The notes beneath the pieces were generated by a model, which worked only from the letters and a program-made list of their open reading frames with translations, did not search any database and had not been told where the DNA came from. A stretch of 6,404 bases of DNA, taken from Clostridia bacterium (GTDB lineage Bacteria; Bacillota; Clostridia; Oscillospirales; Oscillospiraceae). Below are positions 1 to 4,280 of this stretch, one piece after another. The stretch is taken from assembly GCA_003245395.1 (NCBI GenBank), contig QKDF01000200.1, forward strand, positions 1 to 6,404. The letters run 5' to 3'. A program made the position numbers and the translations under genes. Each line of letters opens with the position of its first letter. Positions within the stretch are counted from its first letter, which is position 1.

Positions 1-69
1 AGCGTATTCGTCTGGCTGGTTCCTGAAAAGATCTATCTGATATTCAAGATCCAGCGCTACAGTATTCAA
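1..69 (-). CDS. Possible 5' end of an unrecognised gene (partial)
   Basis: On the minus strand a TTG codon at 69-67 overlaps the stop codon of the 3D-domain gene (TTGA form). It opens a frame of 23 codons that runs uninterrupted off the window edge, reading about LNTVALDLEYQIDLFRNQPD. An AGGAGG lies about 10 bases upstream, inside the end of the 3D gene, so translational coupling is plausible. The family is not recognised. The frame is too short to prove coding. A rival reading is a 10-codon peptide from an ATG two bases after the same AGGAGG, which looks less likely as a gene. Confidence 0.33.
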   Translation of the reverse strand, partial: MNTVALDLEYQIDLFRNQPDEYA

Positions 70-605
70 TCCGCATCCACCTCCTGCCCGATCCAGTACA
101 CCGTGGCCGTCCGGACACCCATTTGTACCGCCTCCTCATAGCTCTGTACACACAGATCAATGTGATCACCGGTGACGCCGCTTCCGCTATCGTCGGCCCT
201 GTAGTAATTGATCTCACCATCGCCGTAATCCACCAGTACATCGGCCCCTAGCGGGATGACGCCGGGATCCACCGCCACGCTGACATAGGGTGTTGCTATC
301 CGTCCAGATGCCGTGATGCCGTCCGTCTTGCCACAGCACTCCACGCAGACGGAATAATGCGTGACGGTGCAGTTTTCGATCTTGTGGGCCCGGGCCAGCA
401 GTGCCGATTCGATCAGGGCGTTTTCGTGGGCCTCCGCGTCCGGGTCGGTCGTGATCGTCTCGGCCAGGAGCTGCCCGGCGGGCTTGCCGGTGTACTCGCT
501 GCCGGCGTGGGTGGTCATGGCAATGAACACGATCAGCCACGCAAAAACTAGAGCTACTACCCAGGCGACGGTGAAGCCACGAGGGCGTTTGCCTTTGTAG
601 GTCAT
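66..605 (-). CDS. Membrane-anchored 3D (Asp-Asp-Asp) domain protein, putative cell-wall lytic enzyme
   Basis: A 179-residue protein. Residues 1-10 are basic and 11-30 form one hydrophobic segment, so it is probably a signal anchor with the rest outside the cell. The C-terminal half (about 80-172) is a 3D domain: GKTDGITASG, then AVDPGVIPLG (Asp113), then ADDSGSGVTGDHIDLCV (Asp138/139, Asp147, Asp150). The fold is shared with MltA-type lytic transglycosylases and Bacillus YabE/YocH-type wall proteins, and the Asp residues are thought to form the active site. Cysteines 79, 87, 90 and 91 before the domain could form disulfides. The start is supported by AAAGGAG about 5 bases upstream of the ATG. 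On conjugative elements and phages such proteins may open peptidoglycan locally; that role is inferred here. It is the first gene after a possible promoter at 631-659. Confidence 0.9.
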   Translation of the reverse strand: MTYKGKRPRGFTVAWVVALVFAWLIVFIAMTTHAGSEYTGKPAGQLLAETITTDPDAEAHENALIESALLARAHKIENCTVTHYSVCVECCGKTDGITASGRIATPYVSVAVDPGVIPLGADVLVDYGDGEINYYRADDSGSGVTGDHIDLCVQSYEEAVQMGVRTATVYWIGQEVDAD

Positions 606-620
606 ATGGACTCCTTTCTA

Positions 621-649
621 TTGCTTGTCTTTTATAACCGTGATAAAAT
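621..649 (+). promoter_or_regulatory. Sigma-A type promoter for the 677-829 gene
   Basis: TTGCTT (621-626), a 17-bp spacer, then TAAAAT (644-649). The predicted start near 656 leaves a leader of about 20 nt holding GAGGAG (661-666) before the ATG at 677. The spacing and both boxes fit a vegetative promoter. It lies across the leader of the oppositely oriented 3D-domain gene. Confidence 0.62.
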
Positions 650-659
650 CTGGTCAGAA
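631..659 (-). promoter_or_regulatory. Candidate promoter for the 3D-domain gene
   Basis: On the minus strand, TTCTGA (659-654), a 17-bp spacer and TATAAA (636-631). The -35 box matches only half of the consensus; the -10 is good. Transcription would start near 624 and give a leader of about 20 nt with AAAGGAG before the ATG. It is almost fully superimposed on the plus-strand promoter, so the two should compete for polymerase. Read-through from the upstream leftward genes is an alternative source of the transcript. Confidence 0.4.
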
Positions 660-676
660 CGAGGAGTGATAATATA

Positions 677-829
677 ATGCTTACCAATGAACAGCGAGCG
701 CATGATCTCGCGATTGTTGCGGCTGGAATTGCTGCGAAATCTGGAGATGACATCTACGTGGCATATAAAGATGCTTACGATGCCGCAATTAAAGCGTTCA
801 ACCGAGATTTTCCTGAATCCCGGACTTGA
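677..829 (+). CDS. Small 50-residue acidic hypothetical protein
   Basis: ATG at 677 with GAGGAG 10 bases upstream and a good promoter at 621-649. The product begins MLTNEQRAHDLAIVAAG and ends AFNRDFPESRT. It is largely helical, with a YxxAYDAAIKAF segment. The layout (N-terminal xxNEERAHDLA, C-terminal FNxDFP) resembles small uncharacterised proteins I recall from Firmicutes phages and mobile elements; this is recall, not a search. It is the only plus-strand gene in the left module, and its last 32 bases overlap the end of the convergent gene at 798-950. No function is proposed. Confidence 0.7.
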   Translation: MLTNEQRAHDLAIVAAGIAAKSGDDIYVAYKDAYDAAIKAFNRDFPESRT

Positions 830-950
830 TGTGTTGCGCCAACTTCTTCCCGTCGACAAGAACATCGCCTCCAATAGAATCTTGCCGCTCTTGTATCGCT
901 AATACGAGGGCGGCAATTTCCTTTGCATCGCCATCGACAGTTATCTTCAC
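798..950 (-). CDS. Small 50-residue hypothetical protein coupled to the AbrB gene
   Basis: The GTG start (950-948) overlaps the TGA of the upstream AbrB/zinc-ribbon gene as GTGA. AAAGGAGAG lies just upstream, within the end of that gene. The product begins MKITVDGDAKEIAALVLAIQ and ends GIQENLG. The predicted layout is an N-terminal strand, a helix (DAKEIAALVLAIQERQ), then a short strand and helix. Similar short proteins with a KEIAALVxxxQ core are common in phages and integrative elements and have no known role. Tight coupling suggests co-expression with the AbrB protein in a fixed ratio, perhaps as a partner; this is inference. The 3' end overlaps the opposite-strand gene 677-829 by 32 bp. 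Confidence 0.68.
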   Translation of the reverse strand: MKITVDGDAKEIAALVLAIQERQDSIGGDVLVDGKKLAQHIKSGIQENLG

Positions 951-1213
951 GTCTCTCTCCTTTCAGTTCCAAACACGCCCGGCATCTCCATGGCGCACTG
1001 CCGGCACACGTTGACGTCGTGGATCGACTTCACTCCCAGCTCCGAGCCGCAGAAGATGCAGCCGGGTCGGTGCGGGCGGATTACGATCTGACCGAGTTCG
1101 GCGGTCACCTCTACCGGGTCGCCGGGATTGATATGCAGCTCTTTCAAAAACTCTCTGGGCGGCACAATCCGCCCAAGGTTGTCCAGGTTGCGGACGATTC
1201 CAATTTGGTGCAT
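947..1213 (-). CDS. AbrB/SpoVT-type DNA-binding protein with C-terminal zinc ribbon (copy 1)
   Basis: An 88-residue transcription regulator. Residues 2-47 form a swapped-hairpin AbrB domain (GIVRNLDNLGRIVPPREFLK, then INPGDPVEV). Residues 50-78 are a zinc ribbon with Cys52/Cys55 and Cys70/Cys73. Known family members bind DNA as dimers through the AbrB fold. The core reads GRIVPPRE where most homologues have GRIVIPKE, an unusual Pro in the strand. An upstream in-frame start at 1255 exists, but AAGGAG lies 4 bases before the ATG at 1213, and homology begins there. It is a paralogue of the 1290-1574 gene (same ribbon spacing, GVK(S/D)(I/L)H shared) and is coupled to the next gene by GTGA. Its target is unknown. 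Confidence 0.88.
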   Translation of the reverse strand: MHQIGIVRNLDNLGRIVPPREFLKELHINPGDPVEVTAELGQIVIRPHRPGCIFCGSELGVKSIHDVNVCRQCAMEMPGVFGTERRET

Positions 1214-1234
1214 AGAACTCCTTCTTTCTAATTT

Positions 1235-1263
1235 CCTCCCGGATGAATTAACCACCCGGGAGG
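1235..1263. repeat. Inverted repeat CCTCCCGG / CCGGGAGG between the two AbrB genes
   Basis: Perfect 8-bp arms (1235-1242 and 1256-1263) with a 13-nt loop, in the 76-bp gap between the AbrB genes, about 20 bases before the start of copy 1. On the leftward transcript no U run follows, so it is not a classical terminator. It could be a processing or attenuation hairpin, or a protein-binding site. Confidence 0.6.
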
Positions 1264-1289
1264 GCGAACACCGCCAAAACGTTCAGCCT

Positions 1290-1574
1290 TTAAGAATTAT
1301 GTTGTTGTGTTTGGCGTATCCAAAGTCTTGATAACTCTTTGGTACACTTACGGCAGATGTGTACACCATGTAAATCTTTGACACCGTGCACGTCGCCGCA
1401 GAACGCACATCCGGGCTGATATTTTCGGCAGATGATCTGCCTTCCATCTGAAAAAACTTCCAGAGAATCCCCTTCTTGGATATCAATTGCATTACGTAGC
1501 CCTTTGGGGATTACAATACGTCCTTGCGGATCAAGTTCTCTTACTATGCCAGTTGCTTTCTTTTTCAAAATCAC
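1290..1574 (-). CDS. AbrB/SpoVT-type DNA-binding protein with C-terminal zinc ribbon (copy 2)
   Basis: A 94-residue protein with an AbrB domain at about 8-48 (TGIVRELDPQGRIVIPKGLR, then IQEGDSLEV), followed by a zinc ribbon with Cys56/Cys59 and Cys74/Cys77. The DNA-binding loop keeps the standard GRIVIPK form, unlike copy 1. Two starts compete: GTG at 1574, only 3 bases after AAAGGA, and TTG at 1568, 9 bases after it, giving MKKKATGIVREL. The TTG has the better spacing and matches how homologues usually begin; only two residues differ. It is probably a transcription regulator in the excision operon. No clear promoter was found in the 119-bp gap upstream, so read-through from 2211-2239 is assumed. 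Confidence 0.88.
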   Translation of the reverse strand: MILKKKATGIVRELDPQGRIVIPKGLRNAIDIQEGDSLEVFSDGRQIICRKYQPGCAFCGDVHGVKDLHGVHICRKCTKELSRLWIRQTQQHNS

Positions 1575-1604
1575 GAATCCTTTCGATGTTTATTTTTACA
1601 GCAT

Positions 1605-1639
1605 ATTTGGCGGCATCCAGCCTCTTTAGTTTGCCAAAT
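1605..1639. repeat. Inverted repeat ATTTGGC / GCCAAAT
   Basis: Perfect 7-bp arms (1605-1611, 1633-1639) around a 21-nt loop, in the gap between the second excisionase-like gene and AbrB copy 2. On the plus strand a T-rich run follows the right arm, but no rightward gene ends here, so a terminator role is unlikely. A protein-binding site is possible. The large loop keeps confidence low. Confidence 0.35.
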
Positions 1640-1672
1640 TTTGTATTTTATTGAAACATAAACAGCGAATAT

Positions 1673-1705
1673 GGTGATTTATAGTGAAGAGAACTATCTA
1701 TCACC
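1673..1705 (-). repeat. Stem-loop spanning the stop codon of the second excisionase-like gene
   Basis: On the leftward transcript GGTGAT pairs with ATCACC and, after a 2x2 internal loop, ATAGT pairs with ACTAT around a 7-nt loop. The stop codon (TAG, 1696-1694) lies inside the stem. There is no U run, so it may be an mRNA-stabilising or partial-attenuation hairpin separating the xis pair from the AbrB genes rather than a strong terminator. Confidence 0.5.
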
Positions 1706-1885
1706 CCGCATGAACCGTTCGAACGCCTCTCGCGGAATGATGTACACGTAGCGACCGCTTGGCTGCTTGAACACGGAGCCAAAAGGAAGTTCACCTGTCC
1801 GCAGACCGTGCTCAATAGTGTGCTGTGTCCGGCCAAGACGCTGTGCGGCCTCTTTGGGAGTGATGACTTCCTTTATCGTGTTCAC
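1694..1885 (-). CDS. Excisionase-family helix-turn-helix protein (second of pair)
   Basis: A 63-residue basic protein with a MerR/excisionase-type winged helix: ITPKEAAQRLGRTQHTIEHGLRTGELP (8-34), then the wing SGRYVYIIPREAFERFM. The GTG start (1885-1883) overlaps the stop of the upstream gene as GTGA, and AAGGA lies 6 bases before it. Known: excisionases of this fold bind near att sites, bend DNA and steer the integrase to excision; some also regulate transcription. The fold alone does not separate the two roles. The gene lies opposite to, and 1.3 kb from, the integrase gene. Confidence 0.85.
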   Translation of the reverse strand: MNTIKEVITPKEAAQRLGRTQHTIEHGLRTGELPFGSVFKQPSGRYVYIIPREAFERFMRGDR

Positions 1886-2055
1886 ACCGTTTCCTTCTTC
1901 CTCGCTTCGTATGCCGCCAACGCTTCTTCGCTAATGCGATAACCTTTCGGCATCTTGACTGCCGTCAGACGTCCCTTACGAATCCAGTCCCAAACCGTAA
2001 TTACTTTCACGCCGTACCGGGCCGCAACTTCATCGCACCTGTACAGTTTGCTCAA
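1882..2055 (-). CDS. Excisionase-family helix-turn-helix protein (first of pair)
   Basis: A 57-residue protein from a TTG start (2055-2053) with AGGAGG 7 bases upstream. The sequence runs MSKLYRCDEVAARYGV, then KVITVWDWIRKGRLTAVKMP, then KGYRISEEALAAYEARKK. This is the compact excisionase/MerR-like HTH in which the helix around VWDWIRKG reads the major groove and the GYRI hairpin is the wing. It is the first gene after the promoter at 2211-2239, behind a leader of about 150 nt, and is coupled to the next HTH gene by GTGA. Which of the two is the true excisionase is not decided by sequence. The TTG start, together with an inverted repeat around its ribosome binding site, suggests kept-low translation. 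Confidence 0.84.
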   Translation of the reverse strand: MSKLYRCDEVAARYGVKVITVWDWIRKGRLTAVKMPKGYRISEEALAAYEARKKETV

Positions 2056-2099
2056 AGTAAACCCTCCTTTTCTGTATGAATTTACGCTTGTGTTTACTT
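2055..2099 (-). promoter_or_regulatory. 8-bp inverted repeat enclosing the ribosome binding site of the first xis-like gene
   Basis: On the transcript AAGTAAAC (2099-2092) can pair with GTTTACTT (2062-2055). The second arm begins right after AGGAGG (2068-2063) and ends on the first base of the TTG start. The loop would hold the ribosome binding site. It may limit translation initiation, or at DNA level be a binding site. The stem is AT-rich and so of modest stability. Confidence 0.45.
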
Positions 2100-2114
2100 A
2101 TGTTTGGTGATATG

Positions 2115-2191
2115 CTTAGTTTGCTAAGTTAAACAATCCACAAACATTAAGCTATCTAAGTTACCATACTAGGCCGTATTCGTTAGCTTAG
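2115..2191. repeat. CTTAG/CTAAG half-sites spaced about three helical turns apart
   Basis: CTTAG at 2115-2119 and CTAAG at 2124-2128 form a palindrome with a 4-bp spacer. Single CTAAG (2156-2160) and CTTAG (2187-2191) copies follow at steps of 32 and 31 bp. They lie in the leader of the leftward operon, just downstream of its start site. They may be binding sites for an element-encoded HTH protein. The motif is only 5 bp and the region AT-rich, so chance is not excluded. Confidence 0.35.
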
Positions 2192-2210
2192 ATTTCTTTG
2201 CTATGCCGTA

Positions 2211-2239
2211 ATGTTAGCACAGTTTTCTTTGGTAGTCAA
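2211..2239 (-). promoter_or_regulatory. Leftward promoter of the excisionase/AbrB operon
   Basis: On the minus strand, TTGACT (2239-2234), a 17-bp spacer and TAACAT (2216-2211), with TGC just before the -10 giving an extended -10. Predicted start near 2204. Its -35 box shares one base with the -35 of the rightward repressor promoter, so a bound repressor or polymerase on one would block the other. Confidence 0.72.
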
Positions 2240-2257
2240 CACGGTTTCGCATAGATT
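2229..2257 (+). promoter_or_regulatory. Rightward promoter of the repressor/ImmA-like genes
   Basis: TTGGTA (2229-2234), a 17-bp spacer and TAGATT (2252-2257). Predicted start near 2264, giving a leader of about 33 nt with AAGGCGG before the ATG at 2297. The boxes are weaker than those of the leftward promoter. The -10 lies inside the palindrome at 2250-2263. Confidence 0.5.
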
Positions 2258-2263
2258 TCTATG
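2250..2263. promoter_or_regulatory. Palindromic candidate operator CATAGA-TT-TCTATG
   Basis: Perfect 6-bp arms with a 2-bp centre, covering the -10 and start region of the rightward promoter. The core TAGATTTCT (2252-2260) occurs again at 2189-2197, just past the leftward start site. This fits an XRE repressor that controls its own gene and the divergent excision operon. The binding is inferred. Confidence 0.55.
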
Positions 2264-2296
2264 TTTGTGCATATCGACAAAAAGGCGGTATGTCAT

Positions 2297-2665
2297 ATGG
2301 ACATTTACGACAGAATTGAGAATTTATTATCTGTGCGCGGAATGAGCGCATATAAGCTATCAAAAGAGACTGGCATTTCGACTGGTCTTTTATCTCAGTG
2401 GAAGAAGCGGTCGCAAGCCCCCTCTGCTGATAAGCTCAAGATCGTTGCTGATTATTTTGGTGTTTCTACGGACTACCTCCTCACAGGCGAGCAAAAAGAA
2501 AAGCCCCTCATCAATGACGATGAGGAGCTTACCGAGTTTTTGGAACAATTACGTAACCGGCCTGAATGTAGGATGCTATTTTCGCTTACCAAGGATGCTA
2601 CAAAGTCAGATGTTGAGAAAGCAGTTGCCATTATTGAAGCATTGAGGAAAACAGGAGACAAATAA
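2297..2665 (+). CDS. XRE-family transcriptional repressor (ImmR/cI-like)
   Basis: A 122-residue protein. Residues 3-63 are a lambda-cI type helix-turn-helix: MSAYKLSKETGISTGLLSQW (scaffold and recognition helices), then PSADKLKIVADYFGVSTDYLLTG. Residues 68-122 are an acidic helical tail, probably for dimerisation. A start at 2261 is in frame, but AAGGCGG lies 8 bases before the ATG at 2297 and the HTH begins right after it, so 2297 is preferred. The ImmA-like gene follows after 2 bases. Known parallel: ICEBs1 ImmR, which represses excision genes and is inactivated by the protease ImmA. The likely target here is the leftward operon across the 2200-2297 switch region. Confidence 0.88.
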   Translation: MDIYDRIENLLSVRGMSAYKLSKETGISTGLLSQWKKRSQAPSADKLKIVADYFGVSTDYLLTGEQKEKPLINDDEELTEFLEQLRNRPECRMLFSLTKDATKSDVEKAVAIIEALRKTGDK

Positions 2666-2667
2666 TC

Positions 2668-3051
2668 ATGTGGACACCGGACTATTTTGTAAAGTTCGTA
2701 GAACTTCCTATACGCACAGAGGGCTGCACGATACCAAACCCAGACGGATCTTATGAAATCTACATCAACTCTTTGCTGTGTGAGAAGCGCCAGAAGGAAA
2801 AGCTCAAGCACGAACTTGAACACATACGATCAGATCACTTTTATCAGGACTGCAAAAACATATTTCTGATCGAATCAGAGGCAAACGGAATACCACTGAC
2901 TACTCCTGCAGCTCCCCAGCCAGATTTGCTAAATGTCTTTTTTGAGCACCCGCAAGGTCAAATCCCATGTTTTAAAAGCCTTGACGCAATGACCACGTAC
3001 ATCCAAAAGTGCAGAGAGCAGCATCATAGAAACCGCGCTGCTGCAAAATAA
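2668..3051 (+). CDS. ImmA/IrrE-type HEXXH metallopeptidase-like protein, short form
   Basis: A 127-residue protein with the zinc-binding motif HELEH (48-52) and a downstream ESEANGIPL segment (69-77) where the third metal ligand of the family lies. Known: ImmA of ICEBs1 cleaves its cognate repressor ImmR when excision is induced, and IrrE/ImmA relatives act on XRE repressors. AGGAG is 10 bases before the ATG, within the end of the repressor gene, so the two are co-transcribed and coupled. Compared with typical ImmA proteins it has only a short segment before HEXXH. The tail after residue 80 (Pro-rich, then a basic helix) is not recognised. It probably controls the preceding repressor; proteolysis is inferred. 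Confidence 0.8.
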   Translation: MWTPDYFVKFVELPIRTEGCTIPNPDGSYEIYINSLLCEKRQKEKLKHELEHIRSDHFYQDCKNIFLIESEANGIPLTTPAAPQPDLLNVFFEHPQGQIPCFKSLDAMTTYIQKCREQHHRNRAAAK

Positions 3052-3055
3052 GAAA

Positions 3056-3086
3056 GCCGCCCTGGTACTGCGAATACCAGAGCGGC
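3056..3086. repeat. Hairpin after the ImmA-like gene
   Basis: GCCGC-c-CTGGTA (3056-3067) pairs with TACCAG-a-GCGGC (3075-3086) around a 7-nt loop: 11 pairs with one mismatch. On the plus strand there is no T run after it. On the minus strand TTTCTTATTTT follows the stem, so as a terminator it would stop leftward transcription. It may also lower read-through into the integrase gene or protect the upstream mRNA end. Confidence 0.55.
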
Positions 3087-3115
3087 AGCAAGAAGGCCCA
3101 CTCAAAGAACCTATT

Positions 3116-3138
3116 GCCCTGTCATTATATCACGGGGC
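3116..3138 (+). repeat. Hairpin in the integrase leader
   Basis: GCCCTGT (3116-3122) pairs with ACGGGGC (3132-3138) with one T-G wobble and a 9-nt AT-rich loop. It ends 13 bases before the integrase AAGGAG. No clear promoter was found between 3052 and 3161, so the integrase is probably transcribed with the repressor genes through these two hairpins. Confidence 0.42.
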
Positions 3139-3161
3139 CATGTAAAAAGAAAGGAGTCCCT

Positions 3162-4280
3162 GTGAAACAAAGCACTTACGGTGACGGAACTCTCTACCAG
3201 CGCAAAGATGGCCGCTGGGAATACAAAGTGAAAATCGGCGAAAAGCTGAACGGCGACCCGGACTACAAATCATTCTACAGCCGGGACAAGACCGGGCGCA
3301 AAGCTAAAGAGCAGTATCGCGCATGGCTGCAGGAGAAAGAGGCCCAGAAGATTGAAACGGTTCAGACCGTAGAGCGCTGGGCCACCACCTGGCTGGAAGA
3401 TTACCGGAAAGGCAAGGGCAGCGCTGGAAACTATAAAAACTATGAGATTTATGTGAATAAGCACATTCTCCCGCACATTGGAAAGCTGTATATGGGAGAC
3501 GTCCGACAGGTGCATATCGAGCGTCTTTTCACCGCGGAGAAGGACCTCTCCAACTCTGCTCTGAACTATATTAAAATCTGCCTGCGTGGGATTTTTAAAT
3601 CTGGAAAGAAAAATCACCTGTGCCTGGACGATCCCACGGAGGACGTCACTCCACCATGGCATGATAAGAAACTACCGGAGTATTACACCAAGACCGAAGT
3701 GTCCATTATCAAGCAATATGCCGCAACCGACCCTGACGGTTTCCTTGCTCTGGGCCTGCTGTACAGTGGCTGCCGGATCAGCGAGCTGTGCGCTCTAACC
3801 TGGTCTGACTATAATGACGGTGTGCTACACGTCTGCAAGGCCGCTACGCGCTCGGATGAAGAAGGGATGAAATACAGCATCGCAGACACCACCAAGAGCA
3901 AAAAGCCGCGTGACGTCGTGCTGAACCCAGAAGGACAAGCCTTCTTCGATGACTTGCCGCATGGCAGCCTCTATATCTTTTCTTCAAGCAAATCATTTCT
4001 ATCGCCTGATCTGTACCGGCGGCGTTACTATCGTTTTTTAGACCGCATCAATACGCCTTCGGAAAATGCTACCGAGGCACAGTGCAAAAAATATCCGCTG
4101 GTTCGCAAGCTCAGTCCGCATAAGTGCAGGCACACCTATGGCACATTGCTCTTAAACAGCTGCCACAATATTCGGACCGTCCAGGATCAGCTTGGACACG
4201 CGAGGATCAGCACAACAGAGATTTACACCCATACCGATCTGACATCCCGACGGGCAGACGTCCGTAAACTCAAGTATTAA
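3162..4280 (+). CDS. int: Tyrosine recombinase (integrase), complete
   Basis: A 372-residue site-specific recombinase that should integrate and excise the element. Residues 6-60 form an N-terminal arm-binding-like domain (GDGTLYQRKDGRWEYKVKIG). Residues 66-165 are a SAM-like core-binding domain. Residues 172-365 are the catalytic domain. The catalytic set is complete: Arg205 (GCRISEL), Lys245 or a neighbouring Lys in TTKSKKPRD, His320 and Arg323 (SPHKCRHTYG), His346 (LGHARISTTEIYTH) and nucleophile Tyr355. The length fits Tn916/phage-type integrases. The GTG start has AAGGAG 5 bases upstream; an in-frame TTG at 3114 lacks a ribosome binding site and precedes the conserved domain. The end faces the tRNA-Tyr gene, consistent with a tRNA-linked att site. 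Confidence 0.95.
   Translation: MKQSTYGDGTLYQRKDGRWEYKVKIGEKLNGDPDYKSFYSRDKTGRKAKEQYRAWLQEKEAQKIETVQTVERWATTWLEDYRKGKGSAGNYKNYEIYVNKHILPHIGKLYMGDVRQVHIERLFTAEKDLSNSALNYIKICLRGIFKSGKKNHLCLDDPTEDVTPPWHDKKLPEYYTKTEVSIIKQYAATDPDGFLALGLLYSGCRISELCALTWSDYNDGVLHVCKAATRSDEEGMKYSIADTTKSKKPRDVVLNPEGQAFFDDLPHGSLYIFSSSKSFLSPDLYRRRYYRFLDRINTPSENATEAQCKKYPLVRKLSPHKCRHTYGTLLLNSCHNIRTVQDQLGHARISTTEIYTHTDLTSRRADVRKLKY

Noticed and set aside
44..753. Other-frame minus-strand open frames over the 3D-domain gene (44-241, 214-753)
   Set aside because: They are shadows of the 3D gene, with low-complexity Arg/His-rich products and no ribosome binding site.
1214..1255. Longer N-terminus for AbrB copy 1 from 1255
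   Set aside because: It runs through the CCTCCCGG hairpin, while the ATG at 1213 has AAGGAG and matches the domain start.
1582..1650. A 22-codon hydrophobic plus-strand peptide (MFIFTAYLAASSLFSLPNFVFY), toxin-like in look
   Set aside because: No ribosome binding site precedes the ATG and no promoter was seen. AT-rich DNA gives such frames by chance.
3056..3086. Hairpin after the ImmA-like gene as a rightward intrinsic terminator
   Set aside because: No T run follows it on the plus strand; the T-rich side faces leftward.
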